From Pseudisothecium myosuroides (Eukaryota; Streptophyta; Bryopsida; Hypnales; Lembophyllaceae), in contig OX637288.1 in the NCBI GenBank assembly GCA_951799445.1, positions 32,529,288 to 32,593,287 of the forward strand: a DNA stretch of 64,000 bases. Direction: 5' to 3'. Shown piece after piece: positions 34,123 through 46,522 of the stretch. The translations under genes were made by a program, and so were the position numbers. The notes below the pieces were generated by a model that saw only the letters and a list, made by a program, of their open reading frames with translations, made no database searches and was not told the origin of the DNA. Positions within the stretch are counted from its first letter, which is position 1, and the number at the start of each line of letters is the position of its first letter.

Positions 34123-37100
34123 ATGGCGAATGCGGAGGTGTTTGACTCGTATTTTCGAAGAGCGGATGTGGACCGCGACAATCTTATTAGTGGTAGTGAA
34201 GCAGTTGGATTTTTCCAGGGCTCGGGGCTACCGCAAGCTACTCTTGCAAAGGTATGTAGTCTTCACTTGCTTTCATCATGAACTAATTTTTCTGGATCTT
34301 CTTGAAATGTCATTCAGCTGTGTTCATGCAGCATGATAGAACGGCTCGAGGAATCCGTCGAAGGAAGTATAAATTTCATGACGGAATTGCTACTTTTTTG
34401 ACAACGTAGATGTCAACAGGAGCATGCGTTACTTTTGAAATTAGTTCTATTGAATTATGTTCTTCTTCTGAAGTCGATTCGTGAGCTTGAGGTGGAGGTG
34501 CACATTTTCGAAGAAGGCAATAAGGAGGAGCTCCAAGGGTTCCTTATAATTACAGTAATAGATTTTTTTTTACAATATTGTATACTGAAGATCAGAATAG
34601 TTTCTTTCATTTATTATGTAGACAATCCACCTACTGTATGAGTTGTGCTCGGATTTCATGTGATTTCGTGTTCTTTATAATTTTCGCGTCGCAGTTTGCA
34701 GGATTGAAAAGTAGAGGAACTTGATCCTTAGATTTCTTGGTGCGAACTAACTCGATTTAATGCTTTAGGTGTTGCACATGCATTTGAGAGAATTGTGGAG
34801 TCCTTTGTTACCAGTTGATACGAGAAGTTAATCTCAGACGGTCTCGGGCTACATATATTTCTAACCCGTTGAACGTCATGCATTCTTTTTCATTTTTGAG
34901 GGTCATTTTCAACTTTGTTTCTCATATTTTTACAAAATGTATAGATTATACCAAAATAAAGTCAAAAGTTTAAATTTTTTGCCAGTTCACTTGATTATTG
35001 AAATTTGTTATTGCTTCATAGCTTGACATCAAAATTTGAAGTTCAAAGTGGGTAATCATGGGGAAGACCTCTTGATGAATCGTGGGGAGGTCTTTGCATG
35101 AATTATGACGTGCTTATCTTGCCTTCCTATGATGAATTGCCCTATGATGTTGTCTAACATTCTTGAAACAATATATTTTTACCAAAACTCATCTTGAATG
35201 ATGGCAGTTTGACGAAGGTAATTTATGTGAATGCCGAAGAGGATGTGCATGTATTGTGAGTTTTCGGTCTTCTATGTCGTTTCCCTCATTTGAGCTCATG
35301 TCTATGTACTCCTTGCAGATATGGCAATTTTCAGATTCAAGCCGTGCAGGCTACCTTTCTCGTCAGGAATTCTACAATGCATTGAAGCTCGTGACAGTGG
35401 CACAGACGGGAAGAGAGCTTACTCCGGAGCTGGTGAAGGCAGCTCTAAATGGTCCGGCAGCTTCACAAATCCCCCCTCCTCGGATCAATGCACCGACACC
35501 ACCTCCTCATGCGAACTTTGGCCCGACTCCTCGAGCTCCGCAAGGAAATTATGGGCATCAATTCTCCTCACCTGGTTTCAATGTTGCTGGATCAGGAGTG
35601 GCACAGGCCAGATCTCCCTTAGGGGTGACTTCCTCTCTTCCTTCTGGGGCACATGGAACACATTTTTCAACCGGTATGGGGTTATCAACTGGATCTGGAT
35701 TGCAGTCCACCCCAGCGCCAGGATTGCCAAGGCCAGCTCCTCCAAGCAGCATGCTATCTACAGCAGCTTCTTTACCGAGCGCACCAGCCTTCCAAGCACG
35801 TATGTTTTGCGAGCAATCGTTGTCCCCACTATTGTTATTTTCTACGCTTTTATTTTTTATCCACATTCTCCACATCGCGAATAACTAAGCTTTTCATTTA
35901 AATTAGATATTTCAATGATTTTTGGACATCAATCTTTGAGAGCTTGCAATCGGGAGATGGCAATTAAGTAGGTTAATCATGGAGAACATCCCCATATGTT
36001 TCATTGAAATTGTTGGATGGTAGTGAGTTTGACATTTTAAATAGTGACATAAGTGTGGATCATGGGGAGGCATCCTGATGAATCATGGGAAGGTCTCTGC
36101 ATGAATTGCATCGTACCTGTCTCACAATGATCAATTTCTTTATGATGTTATCTAAAAGTCCTTGAAACAGTGTAATTTTACTGAAAACCATGATTCCAGT
36201 GTGTTGTGATAGGAAGGCTTTCTGTTAGATTATCAATCATTGTACACATCATTCAAGACGTCTGAAATTTTTGGAACTGTTTGCATGAGTCGTGCCAAGT
36301 TAAGGTTCATACTTGTCATGTTTCGAGATGCTACATTCTCAGTCCGTTATATTTTGCGATTGGTTTCAGGAGTGCCTTCTCAATTTCAGCTTATTTTGTT
36401 AGGATATCAGTTTTCTTCTGCTCTCGAACTCGTGCAGCCATGTTTTTAACAATTTTTTTGCGTTGGTGCATTTCAAAACAGCGGGCACTGGAGGGCTAAA
36501 AGTTGGGCAAGGGTCTGGGGATCTTTATAGAATGGCAATACCCACTAGACCCGCTGGGGCTGGCCTTCCTTCACAGTCGAAATCTACGCCTGAAATGCAA
36601 TCCTTTGGAGGGTCTCTCAGGTTTACAAACCCTTCTTCTTTTCTTGCATTTCTCTTTCTTTGACGCATAAATATTGAGTGATTTGAAAGGTTTAAGGGAG
36701 CACTTTCTATGTGAAAAGTTATTGACTCTACCAGTATTGTTCCTTATCCCTGCTGTACTTCGTTCTTTCAGTTAACACCTTATGATTGCCTTAACAGAAC
36801 TCGCAAGGGCACATTTTGATTTTGCAGGACAGATTCCATTGGGCCCACGGCGCTAGTACCAACCACCCTCCCCTCTTCTTCATCCAGTTCAACGACTAGA
36901 CCTTCCGGAGTTTCACACGCACGAGATTTGGGTTCTGGATATAGTGCGCGGCCCCTGAGTGGACCAGTGGTAACCCCTCCTTGGCCGCGAATGAGTTCAA
37001 ATGATGTTCAGCGGTATACACGTGTGTTCAGCAGGGTAGACACTGATCATGATGGGAAGATTAAAGGAGAGGAAGCTCGTACTCTGTTTCTCAGTTGGAA

Positions 37101-40100
37101 TTTGCCGAGAGGTAGTTTGACTAACCTAATACCTCGTTTCTCTGATCTAGTAGAAGTTACTGCCATTAGCATCTTGCATATATGTAGTTTTTCAGAATGT
37201 GTCTCGCTACAGAATGGTGAAGTGTTGACAGTACTCCTGTTACGCAGTCAGTTTATGAACTGCATATGCTGTATGTTGTTGACAGTCCTTTGTTTTATTC
37301 TCTGATGTACTATTCGCTAAGAAGAAAAACTTGCTCGTTACTTTCTCTTGATCAAATAGCTGAAATGATCCTTGTGCTGATACTCTATTCGCGTGTGTTG
37401 TGGACTCAGAGGTGCTCAAACAGGTTTGGAATCTTTCTGATCAAGATGGTGACAGCATGCTCTCAATACGTGAGTTTTGCACAGCTCTATATCTCATGGA
37501 GCGCTTCAGGGAGGGTCGACCTCCTCCTCCAGTACTTCCACCAGGCATTCACCTGGATGATCCCCCTGGTCCTGGTGGGCAGATGTATGCAGCTCAACGT
37601 CCTGTATACGGTGGTTCTAACTGGCAACAGCAAGGTAATAATATTTATCTTGTTTTACGAAATAGCTTCGTAGGGGAAAATTACATATCTGGCTTGAGGA
37701 TTAGTTGTACCTGCTCATGATGACCTTGCTGAATGTTGACCTACAGTACTGTCGGCATCTTACTGTACATAATATGTATATGAAGATACTCAAGTCTCTG
37801 GTCGACTTGTGAGATTCTGATTTGTTGTATGTGGGATGACGTTTGTAGGCAATATGCAACAGGTGGGTCCTATATCTGCACCGGTATCTGGTCCTGCCCC
37901 AATACGTCCTACACTGTTGACCACACCGGCAGGACAGATGCATCTCCAAAATTTAACTTCTAGTGGCTCAACTGGTGCTGACACCCCCAACGACGCTTTT
38001 GGTGAATTCAACCTTTTGAATAAAAAGCAGCAGCCTGATAGAGAAGCTCCGAGTTCCATGCCTGCTATGCCTTCTCCGAACGCCATACCGAGTGGGCAAG
38101 ACAACCTTGCGAACAAAGTATGTCCTAGAAAGCTATGTTTGACGGGCCAGTCTCTGAGATGGTCTGGTGGTTGTTTAATGAAATCGATTCTTCACTAATT
38201 TTTTTCTTTTTCGGGACACTTGATGTATTGGAGGAAGTCAACTGCTCTTTATTTCGCTTTCTGTTGATTTAAAAATGAGTTGTAATAGCCCAGGAGTCAC
38301 ATAGCTTGTTCTAACTGTAGTGAGTGTCATGCAGCAGGTCACTGAAGATAGGAAACTGATGCCTCATAGAGAGAAGTCAGCGTATTATCGGACCAAGCTT
38401 CAAGAAATTGTAAGTCTCTCTCATATTATCATATAGCATCTTGTGCCGAAGGCTTCGCTAGGCTTGGAAGATTTTGTAGTCAATTATACCATATATTCTA
38501 CGGTCTGTTTCTCTATATAACGTAATCGTCCTGTTCTCACCTTTTGATTAGAAGTTTTATTCTGCCCTCAAGTATGACAAATGAATACTCCTTGTGAACT
38601 TAACAGGTTTTGTTTAAAAGTCGCTGTGACAATAAGCTGTCTGAGATATCAGAGAGAGCTGCTGCGGACAAACGAGAGGTTTTTCCACTTATGCTTTTGA
38701 ACCTGTTTTGCATTTCGTGTTTCATGCCTGTTTCAATAAATATAATCGCAGTTGATTCCTCTTAGATTGATTTCGTTTTTTCTCGCTTGTTTAAGGTTAG
38801 AACTCTAAATCATTTAGCTTGCTACCTCATTTGTTCATTACTCAAGACTTCTCTATGCAGGTGGATTCATTGGCAAAGAAATATGATGAGAAGTTCAAGG
38901 CTGCAGCAGAAGTAAATGCTCAGTTGGCTGTCGAGAATGTAAATCTTCGAGATGTACAGGTTCGTTGCGTAAGGTCAACTGAGTAAGCTCTCTACGTAGA
39001 TGACCGGCGTCGAATTATACATTTCACCGTGACTTTTTTTAGGAGAGATTTGCGCCGGATTGGATGTGCTTTCTGTACAACGAATCTTTCTTACTGGCTG
39101 AGACTCTTCTGTATTATTGCAGGAGAAGAAGATTGAGCTTCTAGATGCGCTTTTCAAGATGGAACATGGTGGCGATCCCAACGCTCTTCTTCTGGTACTT
39201 GTCTGGTTGTACTTGCTAGCTATTCTTTTGTAGGCTCTTAAGAGCGAAACGCTGCATTCTGTTGGTCTTTACCGTCGTCGGGTATATTTGTGAGCACAAT
39301 ATGAGCCTGGCATGTCCTTTCACCGGCTGTTGCTAGAAGAGTGTAGTTGGCATTGAAGAATTTGTATCATTTCATCATGCTCCTGTACCTGCTTTTACTG
39401 CAGAAACGAGCGAACCACATTGCCACTGACTTGGATAAGTTGAAGATTGCGCTCCGTGATCGTGGCCTCATTCTAGGCGTGGAGGTCAAACAAAAGATAC
39501 CAAAGGAGATGCCTTTTGGTGAGTGCAAGATCTTGTTAAAGTATGCAATATGCTTTGTTAACATCTCGGTCTGGTGTTTAATGTTATTACCTTAATGTAG
39601 GAATATACATCTCATGATTTGTGAAATTTATTGCTCAGGCTGGATGCAAAATCTTCAAGACAGAGCTACTGAATGGGATAATTGGGAAGAGCTCGTGGAT
39701 CGAGGTTTGTTGCTCATTTATCGAAAAATAGGGATTTTGAAGTGTGTGCATGTATGATCTGTTTGTATTTTATCGTTTTTCTTGTTTCTGTATTCAGGAA
39801 AGCAAGCTTCTGGCTTGTTCTGAGTCGAACGCTTTCCCTGTTCAAAACTCCATTTTTAAGGATTGTCCGCTCAATAGATAGCCTCTTTTGCTCCCTCGGT
39901 TTGAACTTTCTTTGAGATATTGATTTTATACGTTTGTCAGATTTTTCTGTGGTCCAAGATGCAACGGATGAGACGACTTTTACGGAGAAGCCTTCTGCTG
40001 CCGCAAGTTGGGGTAAAGAGGAAAAGAGTGCCCTCGAGGATGAGTCTGTTCCTGCCGCTGACCTTAACATGAATGTAGAAAAGGAAGTTGCTTCCACCCC

Positions 40101-42605
40101 AGAGCCAGCCCTCACTGATGTAATTGTTCAAAATCCTAGTGAAGCTGACCTTAGAAATGAAGCTGAGGTTTCTGGAAGTGATTTATCTACAAAACTTTCT
40201 TTCGACTCAAAGAGTGGAGTAATCGCATCAGTTCCTACAACCAAAGGCATTGAAAGGTGAGTAGGGCGACCTTTTGGATTATCCGGTTGGGGGGTATGTC
40301 TTATGGGTGTCCGTTAAACCTCACGATGTTTAAATTTTGATGGACTGTTATCTGGGCTTCAATTTTTAGTCAAATAGATCCGTCTCAGTTCTTGAACGAT
40401 TTTGACAGCATGTTCTGCTGTGAATTGGTCGATTTGAACTTACTGCAAGCTGGTACTTTCAAGCTCTATTCTTTTCTATCCTGCTGTGTCGTGGTTTTCT
40501 GCTGTTGGAGTCAAACTCTGGTTTTGTTGCTCTTATGTCTTGGCTGCTGTTCTGATCACAAGTTTTCGCATTTGAGTACTTCTGCGATAAGGCATTTTGT
40601 TCACATGTACTCCGCTGAATGCAGATACGCAAATGTAAGAGAATCGCACGAGTCTAGTTCTGACGTATTCAATGGTTCCACAGCAGCAAGCTCTCCTACA
40701 AGCAGGTTTGTGTGCTTTGGGTTTGGCTGTATCCATGCTGCTTCGTGCGATACTTTACGGTTATGCTCAATCTGTTTTATTTAAACCTTGATTAAATTCT
40801 GAACTTTCTGTATCACCTCAATTGTTGGGATCCTCTCCAAGTGGTCAATTTGAACTAAGAGCAAGGTGGCAGAATTCCGGTCTATTGCTTGGGAGTACCA
40901 CATCTCTGCTCTTCAGTGGTTAAGTATCAAATATTCGGTGTTTATTTAAGATGAATGGTTATTGTCTGCAGTTTGGAATTAGGTCGGGGGTCTTTGACAC
41001 CAGAAACGTTTGGTGGAGTTGGATCGCCTTCGGGATTTGAAGATGATTCAGACTCTGGCCTACGAGATTCGTGGGGCCTGCCAAGTAATCCACCCAGCAC
41101 TCAGGTTGATGTTCCTCCTTCGAATGCATCCCTTACTACTTGAATCCTCCATTTCTTCGTACTTGTATTCTCGCAAATTGTTTTTAATATCGATCACATG
41201 TCTTCCTTGTCCAATCATAGTTTTATGTTTTCCTTCATGAGAATTAATGTTTCCTTTTGACAATCTTGTGAAAGGTTTAGTCAGTTGCGAGGTTTTGTCA
41301 GTTTCTCTTGAGTAGGTATCGCGTCTGAAGTTGCTACTCACTTTAAGAATGCCTAGCCTCGTTAAACCATACCAATTGTAACGCAATTTGTGCAGTTTAT
41401 AAGATAAACCTTGGCAACAGTAACTCTATTAGGTTTTCTAGATACATCTGAAGGTTGGTCTTCTCCTAGTGCTAATCAAAATATGTGGGCGTTGGTGGTA
41501 TTATATTTTAATCCATGTATGCATACAGGCATCCCTTGATGTCACAAACTCTCATGGTCCGACACGCCTCCGCAAATCGACTGGATCCCTCGACTTAGGA
41601 TCTCCCCGGACTTCAAGTATTGACGGAGCCTCTAGCCCTGTTAGGGCCTTTGAACCGTATAGAGCTCACCGCAGTCAAGACTTTGATTCCTTGGGGACTT
41701 TTGACTCTTTAGCTACTTCGAAAGATTCCAACAGGAGGTCAGCGCTTTTTGGAGGAACTTCCAGCCCCACCGCTGCAGCTGCTACCCCTGCACTATTTGG
41801 TGACAGCCCAAGAGCCTCTGGTAGCTTTTTGCGATTTGATTCTTTTGGATCTGGCAGTCCTGTTGCCCCCCCAAAACCTTCAGGTCAGTGGGAAAGTTTC
41901 ACATGATTCTTGCTTGTTGATAACTTCAAGAGTATTCCTTATGCGCAGCACTTTAATTTTTTTTTCATATTAAAGCCAGACCTCTTTGGTGTCGCACCCT
42001 ACGCGCACTTAATGCACATGATTATCAATGGAGTTCTGTAACATTATAGTGTTGCATGTAAAAGGGATCTCAAAGAGTGATGTAGGTGATCTACAGCCCT
42101 TTTCAAATTTGTCAAACTTTTCGTTGTCACATTTGCATGCAACTTGTGTCATGATTGTGTATTTAGTAATGTACTGTACAGTGGGTCAAACCACAAGTAG
42201 AGAGTGAGTTTTGCACTGGTTATATTCAATTCTTAGGGTTTGGTGAGAGCGAGCAAAGGATTTGATATGAAAGAAGGTGATATTTAAGAGGTCTGGGTGT
42301 ACTTATGACCACGTACTTTGTGCTTGGTCCTGTCTTTCACCATTTTCAAACTTGGTGAGAGAACAGAGGATGTGATATTAAGGAGGTCGGTGGTACTTAA
42401 GTCCAAGTACATTCGTGTACATTTTCTCTATACAGGAGCAGCTGAGGACCGACCCAACAGCATTTTTACTCGGTTCGACTCATTTAACAGCGTCCAACCT
42501 GGTGGAGCTCCTAGCAGTGGCTTTCCTTCAGACGACGAATCTGATGTTTTCTCAGCAAGGGGACGTTTGCAAGCTCAGGCTTCCGATGGCTGGAAGACTT
42601 TTTAG
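34123..42605 (+). CDS. EH-domain endocytic protein, EH/Pan1 type (TPLATE complex), 17 exons
   Basis: Proposed exons: 34123-34251, 35319-35799, 36482-36620, 36828-37111, 37410-37634, 37849-38117, 38335-38409, 38607-38678, 38861-38959, 39123-39194, 39404-39518, 39639-39704, 39941-40256, 40625-40705, 40972-41104, 41529-41883 and 42436-42605. They sum to 3,081 nt (1,026 aa) in one frame, close to the roughly 1,020 aa of an Arabidopsis EH/Pan1 protein. EH1 (residues 1 to about 75) contains 'DSYFRRADVDRDN' and 'LAKIWQFSD'. EH2 (about 307-400) contains 'DTDHDGKIKGEEA' and 'WNLSDQDGDSMLSIREF', two EF-hand-like loops. A proline-rich linker follows each. Residues about 510-675 form a coiled coil. The C-terminal part is Ser/Asp-rich with RFDSF motifs and ends GWKTF. 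In Arabidopsis these proteins are TPLATE-complex subunits at clathrin-coated endocytic sites. The least certain points are the start (an upstream leader intron is possible) and the donor of exon 15 (GTTGAT). Confidence 0.88.
35040..36215 (+). repeat. Duplicated segment in introns 1 and 2 of the EH-domain gene
   Basis: About 160 bp at 35045-35220 and at 36055-36215 share 'AATCATGGGGA', 'TGATGAATC', GGTCT(T/C)TGCATGAATT, TATGATGTT(G/A)TCTAA and CTTGAAACA. A shorter third piece lies at 35970-36035. Exon 2 lies between the copies. Confidence 0.75.
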
Positions 42606-43089
42606 GCTACGCCGCATTTCATTCGCATGAGCTTCCTTGCTGCTTGTACCTTGTACATATATTAGACTAGAGGTTTTTGAACCATGCAACTTGCACCACT
42701 TGGTTTGTATGAAGGTTCGCTTGTCTTGTTCTTCTCGTGCTTTTGTTATTCGGGTACGTGAAAAATCTCACTTACAGAATTCTATTGTTTAGTTCATTGT
42801 AAGCCTAGGAGTGGGCCAATGCATACAGTACACTCGGAAATGTTAGTATAAGCCCACGGGTGTGATTTTGTTATTGTTTGAGCATCTCTTTGAGAGTGCC
42901 ATGATTAATGTGTAACATGAGTGGTTGGTGAATTTAAAAATCAAAGAGGATCGTTTTGTTTTCCTAAGTGGTTATTTTGTCGTGAGGTACATGCCATTAG
43001 TGTATATCAACTCTAAGGAGAACGGAACCCCACTAAGTTCAAGAGGTAAAATAGTTCTATTGTACCTTCCTTCAATGTGTATCTTGCAT
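42606..43089. other. 3' flank of the EH-domain gene
   Basis: Probable 3' UTR and spacer. 'TTGTACATATA' near 42650 could serve near polyadenylation. No other gene. Confidence 0.4.
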
Positions 43090-44008
43090 TAACCCCTAAA
43101 GGACCAGCTTGCTATTTTTAGCAACATAGAAATTTTGGGTTGGTACATGTGATTGGAGAATTCCATAATTTAGGCTAAAGTTTGTATAGAAGAAGGGGAT
43201 GAGGAATATCTTTTATATGCACTAAATTTCATGACATTTGGAAATAGGAGTCAAAAGTTATGGCCTAATATGTTATTTTTTTTGTATCTGGGCAGTCCGG
43301 GCAGATCGAAAAAAATCACTTTTTTGAAAAACAAAAATTTGTAATTGGTTTATATATATACCCGAAAAGTTTTGAATCATTTCATTTTGATCAATGAGTC
43401 AAAAGTTATGAGGAATTTTAGTTTGCAGGCAATTATGGATTTTCTACTCTAAAAAAAACTTTGAAGTCGTTTATTTCACTCAATTTTCAATATTTTTTGA
43501 AAAAATCAATCAGAAATTGTAGATTGTTTATTACAACATTACAACCGTTGGGATTGACATTTTTCAATTCCATAATTAAACTCTTAACAATTTTGTATTT
43601 TGAATCATTCTCTATTTTTTCCTACTTACTATTTTTTTTCCTACATGTTTGTACAATTCCAAATGATTTGAAAAAAATTTAGCATGTAGCCAACTTATTT
43701 AGGAAAAAGAATTCAAAGAAGTACCACCATTTTGAACATTTTTTCATAGAAAAGTGAGCGTGTGAAGTGCAGCTGCCCTATTTTTCGTAGGGCTAAAAAA
43801 ATGATTTTAATGAATTTGAATGTTTATATCTTGCAATCTACGCGGTGGAAATTTCTGAAATTTTTACCACCTGTTCTCAAGTTAGCATATTCCAAGATCC
43901 TACGGTTGCATGTGTCAAAAAAAAATTTCAAAATTTTGGTACTTGTACTAAAAATGGCAATTTTTGAGCGTTTTTAGTGAAAACATAGTCATGGAACTTT
44001 AAGGGTTA
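43090..44008. mobile_element. Mutator-type miniature element (MULE-MITE) with perfect 9-bp target duplication
   Basis: The element starts TAACCCCTAAAGG and ends CTTTAAGGGTTA, an inverted repeat with one mismatch. It is flanked by ATCTTGCAT at 43081-43089 and again at 44009-44017. A 9-bp duplication is diagnostic of Mutator-like transposition. No transposase is encoded. Its right part is related, inverted, to 63460-63660. Confidence 0.88.
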
Positions 44009-44017
44009 ATCTTGCAT

Positions 44018-45205
44018 CATAAAAGGGGTTATTTTATCTCTTTCAAGGTTAAGGATTTATTTTACCCACTTTGTATGTTGTGTGAATGTATGTGGTCAAT
44101 ACTCATGAGCAATAATTTAACCTCCAAAAAGAGATGCATACGTTTGGCTCAATCTTACACAATGATTTTTTTTGTGTACATAGAAATGTTTGTACTTCAT
44201 AAAATTTCAAAATGGGATGAGAATTTTAGTTCACTTGAAGGAATCCATAGTGATCTACCTATTTTTTCCCTTATATATTTAATAACATTTTTGGTGTGAA
44301 AAATCAATATAGAGTGTGACAAAGTGAAATAGGGAAAAATTGTATATATAACCCATATTTCTAGCTCCTTACCTTTCGTGCTACAATCAATTCATGACTT
44401 TTTCCCTATGATTTAAATGTAAGGGAACCCTACAATATGACATTCCTTGATGTAGGCAAAATTGTACATAGAAATCTTGGAAAATTTATGGATGCATGCA
44501 ATTATTTTGAAAAATGTACTTGGGCTTGAATGTTACAAGAAGCCAGTAGGAAATTATTGAGATACATTTTTTTGATGTGTGCCGGAGGTACATAATAATA
44601 TTGACCTGTACAAGTCCTTGATTGCTTGGAGTGTGAATAAATGGAATGTACCTAGTGTCGTCACAACAAATTGTAAGCTGACAATGAGTTGACCTTCTAT
44701 CTCCTTGGTTTATTTGGTTGGCACAGCTTTGTTAGTAATTGGTTGTGCAAATTGTGTCACACACATGCAACTACCGGTATTCCAAATAGACCAAAAAATC
44801 CTTTTCAACATATTTGGATGTTATTCATTCATTTCATATGGTTTTTTGAAAACATTCATCATCCACCTAGTGGATGCATTTGATTCTTCTAATGTCATAT
44901 TTTGAATCAAAGACTTTAAAATTGATAGCATATGTCAGGAGATACAAAATTAATGGTCCAAAATAGGGGACAAGTTTTTACATCTAAAACGTGTAAAAAA
45001 ATATTCTCACCACTAAGTTTGTAGCACTACACTTGAGACTACACTAATTAGTCTGATGTTACTACTCAAATGTTATTTATCCTATTATTTGATTCACTCT
45101 AATTTTCATGTAGTTAATAATCAATGTTCAAAGTTGACATTCAGTGTTGAATAACATTTGTGACATTTAGTGCATTACATGTCAACATGAATGCTACTAA
45201 GCATT
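44018..45205. other. AT-rich spacer, no gene seen
   Basis: Short frames (44012-44299, 44689-44905 plus) are hydrophobic by base composition only. Nothing recognised. Confidence 0.45.
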
Positions 45206-45289
45206 ACTCCCTCTGTTTTTTGAATAATACCAGTGTTTCCTTTGTAAAACATAAAAGAAACGTGGATATTATTTAGAATCAAAGGGAGT
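45206..45289. mobile_element. Stowaway-like MITE remnant
   Basis: ACTCCCTCTG... at the left and ...CAAAGGGAGT at the right form an imperfect inverted repeat over about 84 bp, with the CTCCCTC-type terminus of Tc1/mariner MITEs. A TA precedes the left end, but the right TA is displaced. A lone right-end-like 'GGACGGAGGGAG' is at 59855. Confidence 0.55.
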
Positions 45290-45429
45290 CTAATACTTGA
45301 CAAATAATATTCATCGGTTCATATTTAATGTTGGTAACATTGGCTGTGTTGACATTTAGTGCTAGAGTTTGTAATTAGTGTTGCAAACATTATATATCTA
45401 TACTTTAAATGAGTCTGTTTATATTGTTT

Positions 45430-45665
45430 GTTTAGTTTTGTTTGTTATGATGAGATCTGTGAAATTGGGTGCCCCAGACAACGGACATGTTCGTAGTACC
45501 GTTGGAAAGTTCTCTACAAGGAGGGGTGTACGGACTTCGTCTGGTGGCGTTTGAACCGACAATATGAAAGTTATTGGATTTCAAAATTTGAATGAGTTTA
45601 AATAAAATTAGAAAATTTCTTTTTCTTTTCTTTTGGCTGTGGCAATGGCACAAGGTACACTGGTT
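45430..45665 (+). repeat. Further copy of the 7440-8395 dispersed repeat
   Basis: It shares 'ACAAGGAGGGGTGTACGG', TGGTGGCGTTTGAACC, 'AAAGTTATTGGATTT' and 'GTGGCAATGGCACAAGG' with the left-hand copies. No coding role is visible. 45,666-46,400 then leads into the 5' region of the DUF2358 gene. Confidence 0.75.
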
Positions 45666-46410
45666 GAGCTTATAGTTGTATGACGAGTCTCTTGTGGAGG
45701 TCCAACCAAGGGTAAGTGAATGTAAAAAAAGACCTCCTATTTTGTGCCGTATTAAATCTATTTCTCTACACCTCCCCGAGATAATTTGAGACCTCTAATT
45801 GCCAATATGAACCCAAAATTTGCAAAAAAATTCATGCGTTGCAAATAAAACGTTCTAGGGATAAAACGGGGGGCAAAACGGCCTCCGCAAGAAGCTCGTC
45901 ATACACCTATAAGCTCAACCGGGCACACTACTGTAGTTATTATTAATTTAGTGTAGTTTGGACAGCTCGGACTACCGTACGGCATCATTATCCATATCCA
46001 CTCCAGATCTTGACACTTTGAAATCTACCAAAACCCTGAATATTTCGCATCTACAAATCCGTAGATGAAAAACCGATAACGCTCCAGCTTACCCAAAGGA
46101 AATCGAGCAACGTGAGAGACATTGTTGGTCAATTGTCACATTTCTTCGAGGTTGTATTTCTCATTTTTTTCATCAAAATTTTCTATAGCAATGAGCACCA
46201 CCTCCACCAAAGAGTGAATGCAATCTCAAATTCTACAATTCGCAGGATCCGAAGGCGGCCATGACGTGATTTCTTCATTCCAATTTCTCACTGAAATGTA
46301 GACTGTCTGTCCTGTTCTTTGGGTTTTCGAAATTGCGGTAGGTTCCCCAGCATTGAGTTCGTATTGATTGGGCACTAATTTGGTAACAGGTTTTTATTTT
46401 GTTGTTGCAG

Positions 46411-46475
46411 AGGAGGAGGAGGAGGAGGAGGAGGAGGAGGAGGAGGAGGAGGAGGAGGAGGAGGAGGAGGAGGAG
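46411..46475 (+). repeat. (GGA)n microsatellite in the DUF2358 leader
   Basis: About 21 uninterrupted GGA/AGG triplets, directly after a TTGTTGTTGCAG-type splice acceptor and about 50 bp before the start codon. It would therefore lie in the 5' UTR if transcribed. Confidence 0.95.
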
Positions 46476-46522
46476 GCCGGGATCATGAAATAACGACTAA
46501 ATCTTTGGACTGAGAGTGTTTC

